Of a stretch of DNA of 12,638 nucleotides, positions 7,279 through 12,638 are shown one piece after another. The notes under the pieces are model-generated. The model did not search any database. It saw only the letters and a program-made list of their open reading frames with translations, and was not told the DNA's origin. The first letter of the stretch is position 1, and the number at the start of each line of letters is the position of its first letter. The stretch covers positions 1-12,638 of the forward strand of contig JAIDNR010000135.1 in NCBI GenBank assembly GCA_029063695.1, in the 5' to 3' direction. Origin of the DNA: Ruminococcus sp. (GTDB lineage: Bacteria > Bacillota > Clostridia > Oscillospirales > Ruminococcaceae). The translations under genes and the position numbers were made by a program.

Positions 7279-8637
7279 ATGGAAATTATTATTGTCGGAG
7301 GAGGAAAAGTCGGCAATGCTCTTGCTGAGGTTCTTTGCGACGAGCATAATGTTACTGTTATTGACCGCAATGAATCGAAAATTAATTCAGTTGTCAATGA
7401 TTATGATGTAAAAGGACTTGTCGGAAACTGCCTTACAACCGAAGTTCTTGATGAGGCGGGAGTGGGAAAGTGCAATATCTTTATTGCCGTCACAAGTTCC
7501 GATGAGGTGAATATTTTGTCATGCCTTATTGCAAGAAAAATGAAAGCCCGTCACTGCATTGCCCGTGTACGCAATCCCGAATTTGAAAAACAGCTTGTTT
7601 TTATGCGTGAGGAACTGGGAATAAGCATGATGGTAAATCCCGACTATAATTCCGCAAACGAAATTGCAAAAGTTCTGCGTTATCCTGAAGCAATAAATAT
7701 TGATTCATTTGCCAAAGGACGTGTTGACCTTGCGGAAATCCGTATCACAAGCGGAAGTATTCTCGAAAATCTCCCTCTTACTCATCTTTCACGCCGTCTC
7801 AGACTTGATGTGCTTATCTGTGCTGTTCAGCGTGGCGATGAACTTATTATCCCGAACGGTAATTTTGTACTTCATGCAGGAGATAAGATTCACATGACTG
7901 CATCACACAGCAATATGGTGAAATTTTTCAAGAGTATCAGTGCGGCATACAGGGAAAAACGTGTGAAATCTGCTGTTTTAATCGGCGGAGGACGTGTCGG
8001 CTATCATCTTGCACAGCAGTTGAGAGAAATGAGCATAAAAGTCAAGATTATTGAAATCAACGAAAAAAGATGTCTTGAACTCAGCGAAAGACTTGACAAA
8101 GTAAGCATTGTATGCGGAGACGGTACAAATCAGGACATTATTCGTGAAGAACGTGTTTATGATGCCGATGCCGTTGTTACTCTCACGGGAATTGACGAAG
8201 AAAATATTCTTATGTCACTTCTTGCAAAAAATAACGGCGTTGATAAGGTTGTTACAAAAGTAAACAGAATGAACCTTATGCAGCTTTCCGAAACCCTTAA
8301 TCTTGATAGTATTATTTCACCAAAATCAATTACCGTCAATCAGATTTTGCAGTATGTCCGTGCAAAGCAGAATACTGAGGGAAATAATATAACGACACTT
8401 TACAGACTTGTGAATGACAGGCTTGAAGCTATTGAATTTGTTGTAAAAGAACGCAAGGACTATGTAGGTATTCCGCTTAAAAAGCTTAAACTCAGAAGCG
8501 GTATTCTTATTGCAAGCATAGTGCGTGGAAATGAGCTGATTATTCCAAAAGGCGATGACTGCCTTATGGTTAATGACAGTGTTGTGATAGTTACAACAAA
8601 CAGAGGTTTTGACGATTTAAAGGAAATTTTTGATTGA
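7279..8637 (+). CDS. trkA: Trk potassium uptake system regulatory subunit TrkA
   Basis: TrkA is the cytosolic ring subunit that gates the TrkH potassium channel in response to nucleotides. The 452 residues hold the usual duplicated layout. RCK-N domain 1 has the GGGKVG Rossmann loop (7-12) and the acidic D29 that selects NAD(H). RCK-C domain 1 spans about 145-218. RCK-N domain 2 has GGGRVG (236-241) and E259. RCK-C domain 2 spans about 375-452, with LIASIVRGNELIIPKGDD repeating the first copy's LICAVQRGDELIIPNGN. The duplicated form fits TrkA rather than the single-copy KtrA. GGAGGGG (7267-7273) lies 5 nt before the ATG. It is the first gene of a two-gene operon, with trkH 18 bp downstream. 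Confidence 0.97.
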   Translation: MEIIIVGGGKVGNALAEVLCDEHNVTVIDRNESKINSVVNDYDVKGLVGNCLTTEVLDEAGVGKCNIFIAVTSSDEVNILSCLIARKMKARHCIARVRNPEFEKQLVFMREELGISMMVNPDYNSANEIAKVLRYPEAINIDSFAKGRVDLAEIRITSGSILENLPLTHLSRRLRLDVLICAVQRGDELIIPNGNFVLHAGDKIHMTASHSNMVKFFKSISAAYREKRVKSAVLIGGGRVGYHLAQQLREMSIKVKIIEINEKRCLELSERLDKVSIVCGDGTNQDIIREERVYDADAVVTLTGIDEENILMSLLAKNNGVDKVVTKVNRMNLMQLSETLNLDSIISPKSITVNQILQYVRAKQNTEGNNITTLYRLVNDRLEAIEFVVKERKDYVGIPLKKLKLRSGILIASIVRGNELIIPKGDDCLMVNDSVVIVTTNRGFDDLKEIFD

Positions 8638-8655
8638 TAAAGGGTAGTTAATTAA

Positions 8656-10092
8656 ATGAATTACAGAATGATAACTTATATTATGGGACAGATTCTCCGC
8701 ATTGTAGGTCTCTGTATGCTTTTACCGCTTGTTGTGGGTGCAGTTTACGGCGAAAATCATATTTTTGCATCGTTTGTTATACCTGCCGTAATTACACTTC
8801 TGCTTTCCATAATATTCACTGTTAAAAAACCAAAAAATACAGCGGTTTTTTCAATGGAAGGATTTGTAAGTGTTGCCGCATCATGGATTACTATGTCCGC
8901 AATCGGTGCGATGCCATTCGTTATTTCAGGTGAAATCCCGAATTATGTTGATGCATTTTTTGAAACGGTATCGGGATTTACAACGACAGGTTCAACAATT
9001 TTAAGCGACGTTGAATCAATGTCCCGTTCATGTATATTCTGGAGAGCGTTTACACACTGGTTAGGCGGTATGGGTGTACTTATGTTTGTGCTTGCTGTAG
9101 TTAACAGCAACGATGTGCGTACAATGCACATGATGCGTGCCGAATGCACCGGACCAAATGTAGGACGACTTGTATCAAAATCAAGTTTTTCCGCAAGAAT
9201 CCTCTACGGAATATATATCACCCTTACTGTTGCTGAGATAATAGCACTTCTTATTTGTGGTATGCCGTTTTATGATTCAATAATTCATGCCTGTTCTTCA
9301 GCGGGTACAGGCGGATTTTCAATGTGGAATGACAGTATTGCACATTATAATAGTATTGCCATTGAAATGGTAATCACAATTTTTGTCCTGCTTTTCGGAG
9401 TGAATTTCAATCTGTATTATTTTATGATGATAAAGAAATTCTCACTTGTTTTCAAAAATGAGGAACTCCGTGTATATATCGGTGTAATTATTACCACAAC
9501 AGCAATTTTAAGTTGCACTATACTTGAAAATTATTCATCATTCGGCGAATCACTCAGAAAAGCATTTTTCATGGTAGGTGCAACCATCACTTCCACAGGC
9601 TTTGCAACTACTGATACAGGTCAATGGAGTACGTTTTCACAGACGTTACTGCTTCTGCTTATGTTTATCGGTTCATGTGCAGGCTCAACGGGCGGTGGAA
9701 TGAAAGTTTCACGAATTTTAATCATTGTTAAAACAGGTATAAGAGAATTGAAATATATTGTCAGTCCACGTGCTGTTGCATCTGTAAAAATAGACGGAAA
9801 ACCTGTTGAAAAAGATGTTGTACGTGGTGCAAGCAATTACTTTATCCTGTTTATGCTGATTATGGCTATATCACTTCTTCTTCTTTCTCATGATAATTTT
9901 TCGATTGAGGAGAATATATCGGCTGTCATTACCTGTATGAATAATATCGGGTTTGGTGTAGGCAGATTCAGCACATCGGGAAATTTCGGCGGACTTGATT
10001 CTTTTTCAAAATTGATTCTTTGTTTTGATATGCTTATAGGCAGACTTGAAATTTATCCTCTTATCATGCTTTTTGCAGGCAGGAGACATTAA
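8656..10092 (+). CDS. trkH: Trk potassium uptake membrane subunit TrkH
   Basis: TrkH is the membrane pore of the K+ uptake system, made of four M1-P-M2 repeats. The 478-residue length is typical. All four pore-loop filters are visible: SGFTTTGS (106-113), SSAGTGGFS (214-222), TSTGFATTD (312-320) and NNIGFGVG (429-436). The intramembrane gating region GSTGGGMKVSR (343-353) and the C-terminal GRLEIYPLIMLF are also family signatures. Hydrophobic helices fill the rest. The ribosome binding site AAAGGG (8639-8644) is 11 nt from the ATG, which is longer than usual, so output may be lower than that of trkA or depend on coupling. The ATG is 18 bp after the trkA stop, so the two form an operon and act as one transporter. 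Confidence 0.97.
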   Translation: MNYRMITYIMGQILRIVGLCMLLPLVVGAVYGENHIFASFVIPAVITLLLSIIFTVKKPKNTAVFSMEGFVSVAASWITMSAIGAMPFVISGEIPNYVDAFFETVSGFTTTGSTILSDVESMSRSCIFWRAFTHWLGGMGVLMFVLAVVNSNDVRTMHMMRAECTGPNVGRLVSKSSFSARILYGIYITLTVAEIIALLICGMPFYDSIIHACSSAGTGGFSMWNDSIAHYNSIAIEMVITIFVLLFGVNFNLYYFMMIKKFSLVFKNEELRVYIGVIITTTAILSCTILENYSSFGESLRKAFFMVGATITSTGFATTDTGQWSTFSQTLLLLLMFIGSCAGSTGGGMKVSRILIIVKTGIRELKYIVSPRAVASVKIDGKPVEKDVVRGASNYFILFMLIMAISLLLLSHDNFSIEENISAVITCMNNIGFGVGRFSTSGNFGGLDSFSKLILCFDMLIGRLEIYPLIMLFAGRRH

Positions 10093-10137
10093 AATAAAAA
10101 CGGTGAAGATTAAGAGCGATACTTATATAAAAGTAAT

Positions 10138-10169
10138 GCCCGAAAGTAGTTTTTCAACTGCTTTCGGGC
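10138..10169. terminator. Bidirectional terminator between trkH and the convergent small gene
   Basis: A 14-bp stem (10138-10151 with 10156-10169) has one G-T wobble and a TTTC loop, with GCCCGAAAG pairing to CTTTCGGGC. Rightwards it is followed by TTATTATTTGTTTATT. Leftwards the run of T is weaker. It lies 45 bp after trkH and just 3 bp beyond the stop codon of the leftward gene, so it probably ends both transcripts. Confidence 0.88.
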
Positions 10170-10172
10170 TTA

Positions 10173-10505
10173 TTATTTGTTTATTCGCATAAATTGGAAT
10201 TTGTCATAAAGAGTAAAAAATAGTTTTATACTTTCTTCATTTGTATCTGCAATTAATTGTATTATTTCATACCATGTCTTAATAGAACAAATTCTGTTAC
10301 TGTTATTAATATCAGATAATTTTTTTATAATAAATCTTCTGAACAATTCATTAAAGTGATATTCACTATCACAAGCCAATTGATTGGTTCGCTTTGAATA
10401 TAAAAAACCTTGTATAAAATGATATAGTGCTTTCATGTCCAAATCATCACCTAAAAAATTACCTGGTCTGATTCGTATTATTTCAATTAGTTCATCAAGT
10501 GTCAT
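10173..10505 (-). CDS. Small protein of unknown function (110 residues)
   Basis: The gene is well supported: GAGGTG (10511-10516) lies 5 nt before the ATG, a consensus promoter lies about 50 bp upstream, and a terminator follows the stop. The product is soluble and mainly helical, with the N-terminal segment LIEIIRIRPGNFLGDDLDMKALYHFIQGF (residues 6-34). This resembles an 'RPxMYxG...LxxFIxGY' pattern that I recall from small uncharacterised Firmicutes proteins, some of them beside polymorphic-toxin immunity genes. That link is a recollection, not evidence from this window. No catalytic or metal-binding motif and no signal peptide are visible. It is transcribed alone. By eye it is strongly AT-rich compared with trkH and the GH5 gene, which fits an accessory or acquired gene. 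Confidence 0.8.
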   Translation of the reverse strand: MTLDELIEIIRIRPGNFLGDDLDMKALYHFIQGFLYSKRTNQLACDSEYHFNELFRRFIIKKLSDINNSNRICSIKTWYEIIQLIADTNEESIKLFFTLYDKFQFMRINK

Positions 10506-10551
10506 AACTTCACCTCAGTTACTGTGATAAATTCCGATTTATTTTACCAAT

Positions 10552-10580
10552 ATTATACATCAAAAAAACTGTTATGTCAA
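10552..10580 (-). promoter_or_regulatory. Consensus sigma-A promoter of the 110-residue protein gene
   Basis: On the minus strand a perfect TTGACA (10575-10580) and a perfect TATAAT (10552-10557) are 17 bp apart. Transcription would start near 10545, about 40 nt before the ATG. The -35 box lies 8 bp from a 12-bp inverted repeat (10588-10626), so a regulator bound there could act on it. Confidence 0.9.
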
Positions 10581-10587
10581 TAGAAAC

Positions 10588-10626
10588 GCCATAGTATTTC
10601 GGACTTATAATCAAAAATACTATGGC
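10588..10626. repeat. 12-bp perfect inverted repeat between the GH5 gene and the small gene
   Basis: GCCATAGTATTT (10588-10599) is repeated in inverted form as AAATACTATGGC (10615-10626), with a 15-bp spacer. It lies 47 bp beyond the GH5 stop codon, so it could be the GH5 terminator. The T-tract in that direction is poor (GTTTCTATT), and the loop is longer than usual. It could instead be an operator for the adjacent promoter or the remnant of a small mobile repeat. Confidence 0.75.
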
Positions 10627-10673
10627 TAAAAATTTCTATATGAGTATCAACCTTATTTCTCACCGCGTTTTTG

Positions 10674-11696
10674 TTATGAATTTTTAATTATATCGTCTCT
10701 TACAATATTAAGCATACCATCAAGTATTCCGAAATCCTTGCCCTTATAGCACCATATCGCACGTCCTATTCCGTATTTTTCAAGCACAGAATGTATATCA
10801 TGATACCAGTTTACAGCGGATTCAGGGTCAGCAAGTTCGATTACACCATATTCTCCGCAGTAAAGCATAACATTACGCTTTTCGGCAGTCTCGATTGCCT
10901 CATGAAAGAGATTTTCAAAATATTCTGTACTGAAACCGCTTTCGGGTACAGCCCATTCAAATTCATTGATATTCGGGGCTTTTTTTGATTCAGCAAGAAA
11001 ATCATCTTTTGGCATCGGATATTTTATTCTGAAGTTGGCAGGCATATTCTTTACCCAGTAAGCACCCTGATGAGTAAATAAAAGCGGTTCATAACAGTGA
11101 AAATTATAGATAATATTTTCATCAAACGGATTTGCAATATGCTTTACGGTCTGGACACTGTTATTGTAGTAGCTTCCTATGAGAATTTTTGTTTCGGGAG
11201 CGTATTTTCTGATAATATCTACAGTACTTTCTGCTATTTTCTGCCATGGTTCGTTATCGCTTTCGTCAACTACTTCATTCAGAAGTTCAAATGCAAGTCG
11301 TCTGCTGTATTTGCCGTAACGTTTTGCAAATTCAGTCCAGAGTGAAATAAATCGGGAAATCATATCGTCATCGTAAAAAAATCCTTTTTCGCACTCACCC
11401 TCATCAAATGAAAAACCTGCTGTTTTATGTAAGTCAAGAATCATATTGAGACTGTATTTTTCACACCATTCAATGCAGTTGTCAATATATGCGAAGCCCG
11501 TTTCAATAAAACCGCTTTTATTGTCCTGCACAAGATTGTAGTCAATCGGCAGACGGATATGGTCAAATCCCCATTCGGCAATTTTCTGAATATCACTTTT
11601 CTGTATGAAAGTATCACAATGCTCTTTTGTAAGCTCAGCCTGAGAAAGCCAGCCGCCGAGATTTATTCCTTTCTGATAGCCATTCCACTTTTTCAT
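10674..11696 (-). CDS. Glycoside hydrolase family 5 protein, cytosolic
   Basis: The 340 residues form one GH5 (cellulase-fold) TIM-barrel domain. Conserved active-site residues are visible: R48 (HIRLP), H90 (LDLHK), the acid/base E141 after N140 (LLNE), H200 (FHCYEP), the nucleophile E282 (CGEYG), and W315 (AIWCYKG). There is no signal peptide, dockerin, carbohydrate-binding module or sortase motif, so unlike the secreted cellulases of ruminococci it probably acts inside the cell on imported oligosaccharides. The linkage is not predictable from sequence alone; GH5 includes beta-1,4-glucanases, mannanases and glucosidases. GAGGTG on the minus strand lies about 8 nt before the ATG at 11696. The gene is transcribed alone and divergent from rpsL. 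No transporter or sugar-use gene lies next to it. Confidence 0.93.
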   Translation of the reverse strand: MKKWNGYQKGINLGGWLSQAELTKEHCDTFIQKSDIQKIAEWGFDHIRLPIDYNLVQDNKSGFIETGFAYIDNCIEWCEKYSLNMILDLHKTAGFSFDEGECEKGFFYDDDMISRFISLWTEFAKRYGKYSRRLAFELLNEVVDESDNEPWQKIAESTVDIIRKYAPETKILIGSYYNNSVQTVKHIANPFDENIIYNFHCYEPLLFTHQGAYWVKNMPANFRIKYPMPKDDFLAESKKAPNINEFEWAVPESGFSTEYFENLFHEAIETAEKRNVMLYCGEYGVIELADPESAVNWYHDIHSVLEKYGIGRAIWCYKGKDFGILDGMLNIVRDDIIKNS

Positions 11697-11731
11697 TTTA
11701 AGTCACCTCACGTAAAAATTTCTTTAATCCG

Positions 11732-11740
11732 ATTATATCA
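11732..11740 (-). promoter_or_regulatory. Probable extended -10 promoter of the GH5 gene
   Basis: The minus strand carries TGATATAAT, an extended -10 element (TGn before a perfect TATAAT at 11732-11737). No good -35 box lies 16-18 bp upstream. Transcription would start near 11725, about 28 nt before the GH5 start. This is the best candidate in the gap but remains tentative. Confidence 0.5.
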
Positions 11741-11817
11741 TTAATTCCGTAAATCGTATACCATTTTAATGCACAAAATGACAATATCTTTACGTCTTTT
11801 CTTTGATAAAATATCCA

Positions 11818-11845
11818 ATCATATGATACGGAAATCACATCATAT
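11818..11845. promoter_or_regulatory. Paired ATCATAT repeats in the GH5-rpsL intergenic gap, possible operator
   Basis: ATCATAT occurs at 11818-11824 and again at 11839-11845, exactly 21 bp apart (two helical turns). The first copy is part of the 10-bp palindrome ATCATATGAT (11818-11827). The pair lies about 80 bp upstream of the GH5 -10 box and about 50 bp upstream of the rpsL -35 box. The rest of the gap 11701-11981 is AT-rich, and I see no gene in it. In such sequence this could be chance. Confidence 0.3.
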
Positions 11846-11895
11846 AGCCAAAATAACCAAATATTAATAAAAAAGCCGTTTTTTGAAAATTTCTC

Positions 11896-11924
11896 TTGAC
11901 AAATCATTTTTTTAGGTGTATAAT
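11896..11924 (+). promoter_or_regulatory. Consensus sigma-A promoter of the str operon (rpsL)
   Basis: A perfect TTGACA (11896-11901) and a perfect TATAAT (11919-11924) are 17 bp apart. Transcription would start near 11931. A strong core promoter is expected for a ribosomal protein operon. Confidence 0.93.
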
Positions 11925-11930
11925 ATAATG

Positions 11931-11956
11931 TATGCTGTACAAGTTGTACTTGCATA
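11931..11956 (+). promoter_or_regulatory. Palindrome at the 5' end of the rpsL transcript
   Basis: The near-palindrome has inner arms GTACAA (11937-11942) and TTGTAC (11944-11949), plus outer arms TATGC (11931-11935) and GCATA (11952-11956) around a small T/TT bulge. It begins at about the expected transcription start, so it could be a 5'-terminal hairpin in the mRNA or a double-stranded operator overlapping the start site. Confidence 0.6.
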
Positions 11957-11981
11957 TATTATTTAAAAAAGGAGGAAGATT

Positions 11982-12398
11982 ATGCCAACATTTAACCAGC
12001 TCGTTCGTAAGGGAAGAAAAGACCTTGAAACAAAGTCTACTGCTCCTGCTCTCCAGAAGGGCTACAATGCTAAGAAGAAGGTACAGATTAATCAGAGTTC
12101 ACCTCAGAAAAGAGGCGTCTGCACTGCTGTAAGAACTGCTACACCTAAGAAGCCTAACTCAGCTATGAGAAAGATTGCCAGAGTTAAGCTCACAAACGGA
12201 TATGAAGTTACATCTTATATCCCCGGTATCGGTCACAACCTTCAGGAACACAGCGTTGTTCTCATTAGAGGCGGACGTGTTAAGGACCTTCCTGGTGTGC
12301 GTTACCACATCATAAGAGGTGCACTCGATGCACAGGGCGTTGCAAACAGACTTCAGGCTCGTTCAAAGTACGGTGCAAAGAGACCTAAGCAGAAGTAA
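11982..12398 (+). CDS. rpsL: 30S ribosomal protein S12
   Basis: S12 sits at the decoding centre of the 30S subunit and controls accuracy. The 138 residues fit the longer Gram-positive form, with an insertion after the N-terminal MPTFNQLVRKGRK compared with the 124-residue E. coli protein. The conserved TPKKPNSAMRK loop (54-64) and the RVKDLPGVRYHIIRG loop (99-113) are intact. K57 and K101 correspond to the lysines whose mutation gives streptomycin resistance, and both are wild type. D102 is the position that RimO methylthiolates in other bacteria. GGAGG (11971-11975) lies 6 nt before the ATG. Codon choice differs from the neighbours (many AAG, GCT and CTC codons), as expected for very high expression. 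It is the first gene of the str operon, followed by rpsG. Confidence 0.99.
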   Translation: MPTFNQLVRKGRKDLETKSTAPALQKGYNAKKKVQINQSSPQKRGVCTAVRTATPKKPNSAMRKIARVKLTNGYEVTSYIPGIGHNLQEHSVVLIRGGRVKDLPGVRYHIIRGALDAQGVANRLQARSKYGAKRPKQK

Positions 12399-12617
12399 TT
12401 TTTGCTGAAACAGTTTCGGCGGACTGTCAAAATATATGCCGGATTACAAAATAGGATAACTACTATCGCAGGATAAATGCGGAGTTCATATATATTGTTC
12501 CTCTGCATTGGTCTTGACGGAATTGACGGTGAAGTATTCGTCGGATTTGTTCCGATAGTAACCGCTCATTACGAGTACCTATGATTTCATTTAATATATA
12601 TGAAGGAGGGTAGCGAA
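12399..12617 (+). promoter_or_regulatory. Structured 219-bp rpsL-rpsG spacer, possible S7-binding regulatory RNA
   Basis: There is no gene or clear terminator here. Three potential hairpins are visible in the RNA: ACAGT with ACTGT (12410-12427); a 9-bp stem with one G-U pair, AATGCGGAG with CTCTGCATT (12476-12509); and TCGGA with TCCGA (12541-12555). A 9-bp periodic repeat of TTGACGG occurs at 12514-12529. In E. coli the shorter rpsL-rpsG spacer binds S7 for feedback control; the same role here is an inference. No convincing internal promoter was found. Confidence 0.5.
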
Positions 12618-12638
12618 ATGCCAAGAAGAGGTTATAAC
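12618..12638 (+). CDS. rpsG: 30S ribosomal protein S7, first seven codons
   Basis: Only the start is in the window: MPRRGYN, matching the conserved MPRRG N-terminus of S7, the primary assembly protein of the 30S head. AGGAGGG (12604-12610) lies 7 nt before the ATG. The position after rpsL is the conserved str-operon order. The gene runs off the right edge. Confidence 0.88.

Noticed and set aside
11869..11886. A-tract/T-tract hairpin as a terminator between GH5 and rpsL
   Set aside because: The stem consists only of A-T pairs around GCCG and would be unstable. No transcript from either side needs to end there, since both adjacent genes start in this gap.
11698..11955. Leftward 85-codon frame just upstream of the GH5 gene
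   Set aside because: It has no ribosome binding site at the first or the internal ATG, overlaps the rpsL promoter and palindrome, and ends inside the GH5 ribosome binding region. Its aromatic, hydrophobic composition is what AT-rich intergenic DNA gives by chance. A decayed gene cannot be fully excluded.
12514..12545. Internal promoter before rpsG starting from the TTGACG boxes
   Set aside because: No -10 hexamer resembling TATAAT lies 16-18 bp downstream of either TTGACG copy.

Overview
The window looks like chromosomal core sequence from an AT-rich Gram-positive anaerobe of the class Clostridia, most probably Ruminococcus or a close relative in the Oscillospiraceae. This rests on AGGAGG-type ribosome binding sites, near-perfect sigma-A promoters, a DUF4317 gene, the MEP isoprenoid pathway, a long (138-residue) Gram-positive type ribosomal protein S12, and a cytosolic GH5 glycosidase. 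The genus is inferred from gene content, not from a database search.

Layout from left to right. (1) The left edge holds the end of a small or truncated membrane-protein reading frame, then a bidirectional terminator. (2) A beta-CASP metallo-beta-lactamase RNase-like gene runs leftwards (start 1964). Its promoter sits back to back with that of a rightward operon. (3) The operon (2132-7083) is DUF4317 protein, CLC-family anion transporter, ispD, ispF, GNAT acetyltransferase, and YwqG/DUF1963 protein. The first four genes are tightly coupled (two ATGA overlaps and a 5-nt gap). The last two have looser spacing, look more AT-rich, and end at a clear terminator. (4) A strong promoter drives trkA-trkH, a complete potassium-uptake system, closed by a hairpin shared with a convergent gene. 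(5) Two leftward genes follow: a 110-residue protein of unknown function with its own consensus promoter, and a cytosolic GH5 glycosidase. A 12-bp inverted repeat separates them. (6) A consensus promoter starts the str operon: rpsL, a 219-bp structured spacer, and the first seven codons of rpsG at the right edge.

How the genes work together. IspD and IspF are the third and fifth enzymes of the MEP pathway and are translationally coupled. TrkA gates TrkH in K+ uptake. S12 and S7 are 30S subunit proteins. The DUF4317-CLC coupling is striking, but its meaning is unknown. No mobile element, CRISPR array, tRNA or rRNA was seen. No gene-free stretch exceeds 300 bp; the longest are 11701-11981 and 12399-12617.

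Most of this window is ordinary. The points most worth a second look are the CLC protein, which resembles the fluoride/proton CLC-F clade but has altered filter residues and no fluoride riboswitch, the structured rpsL-rpsG spacer, the palindrome at the 5' end of the rpsL transcript, and the small unknown gene at 10173-10505.
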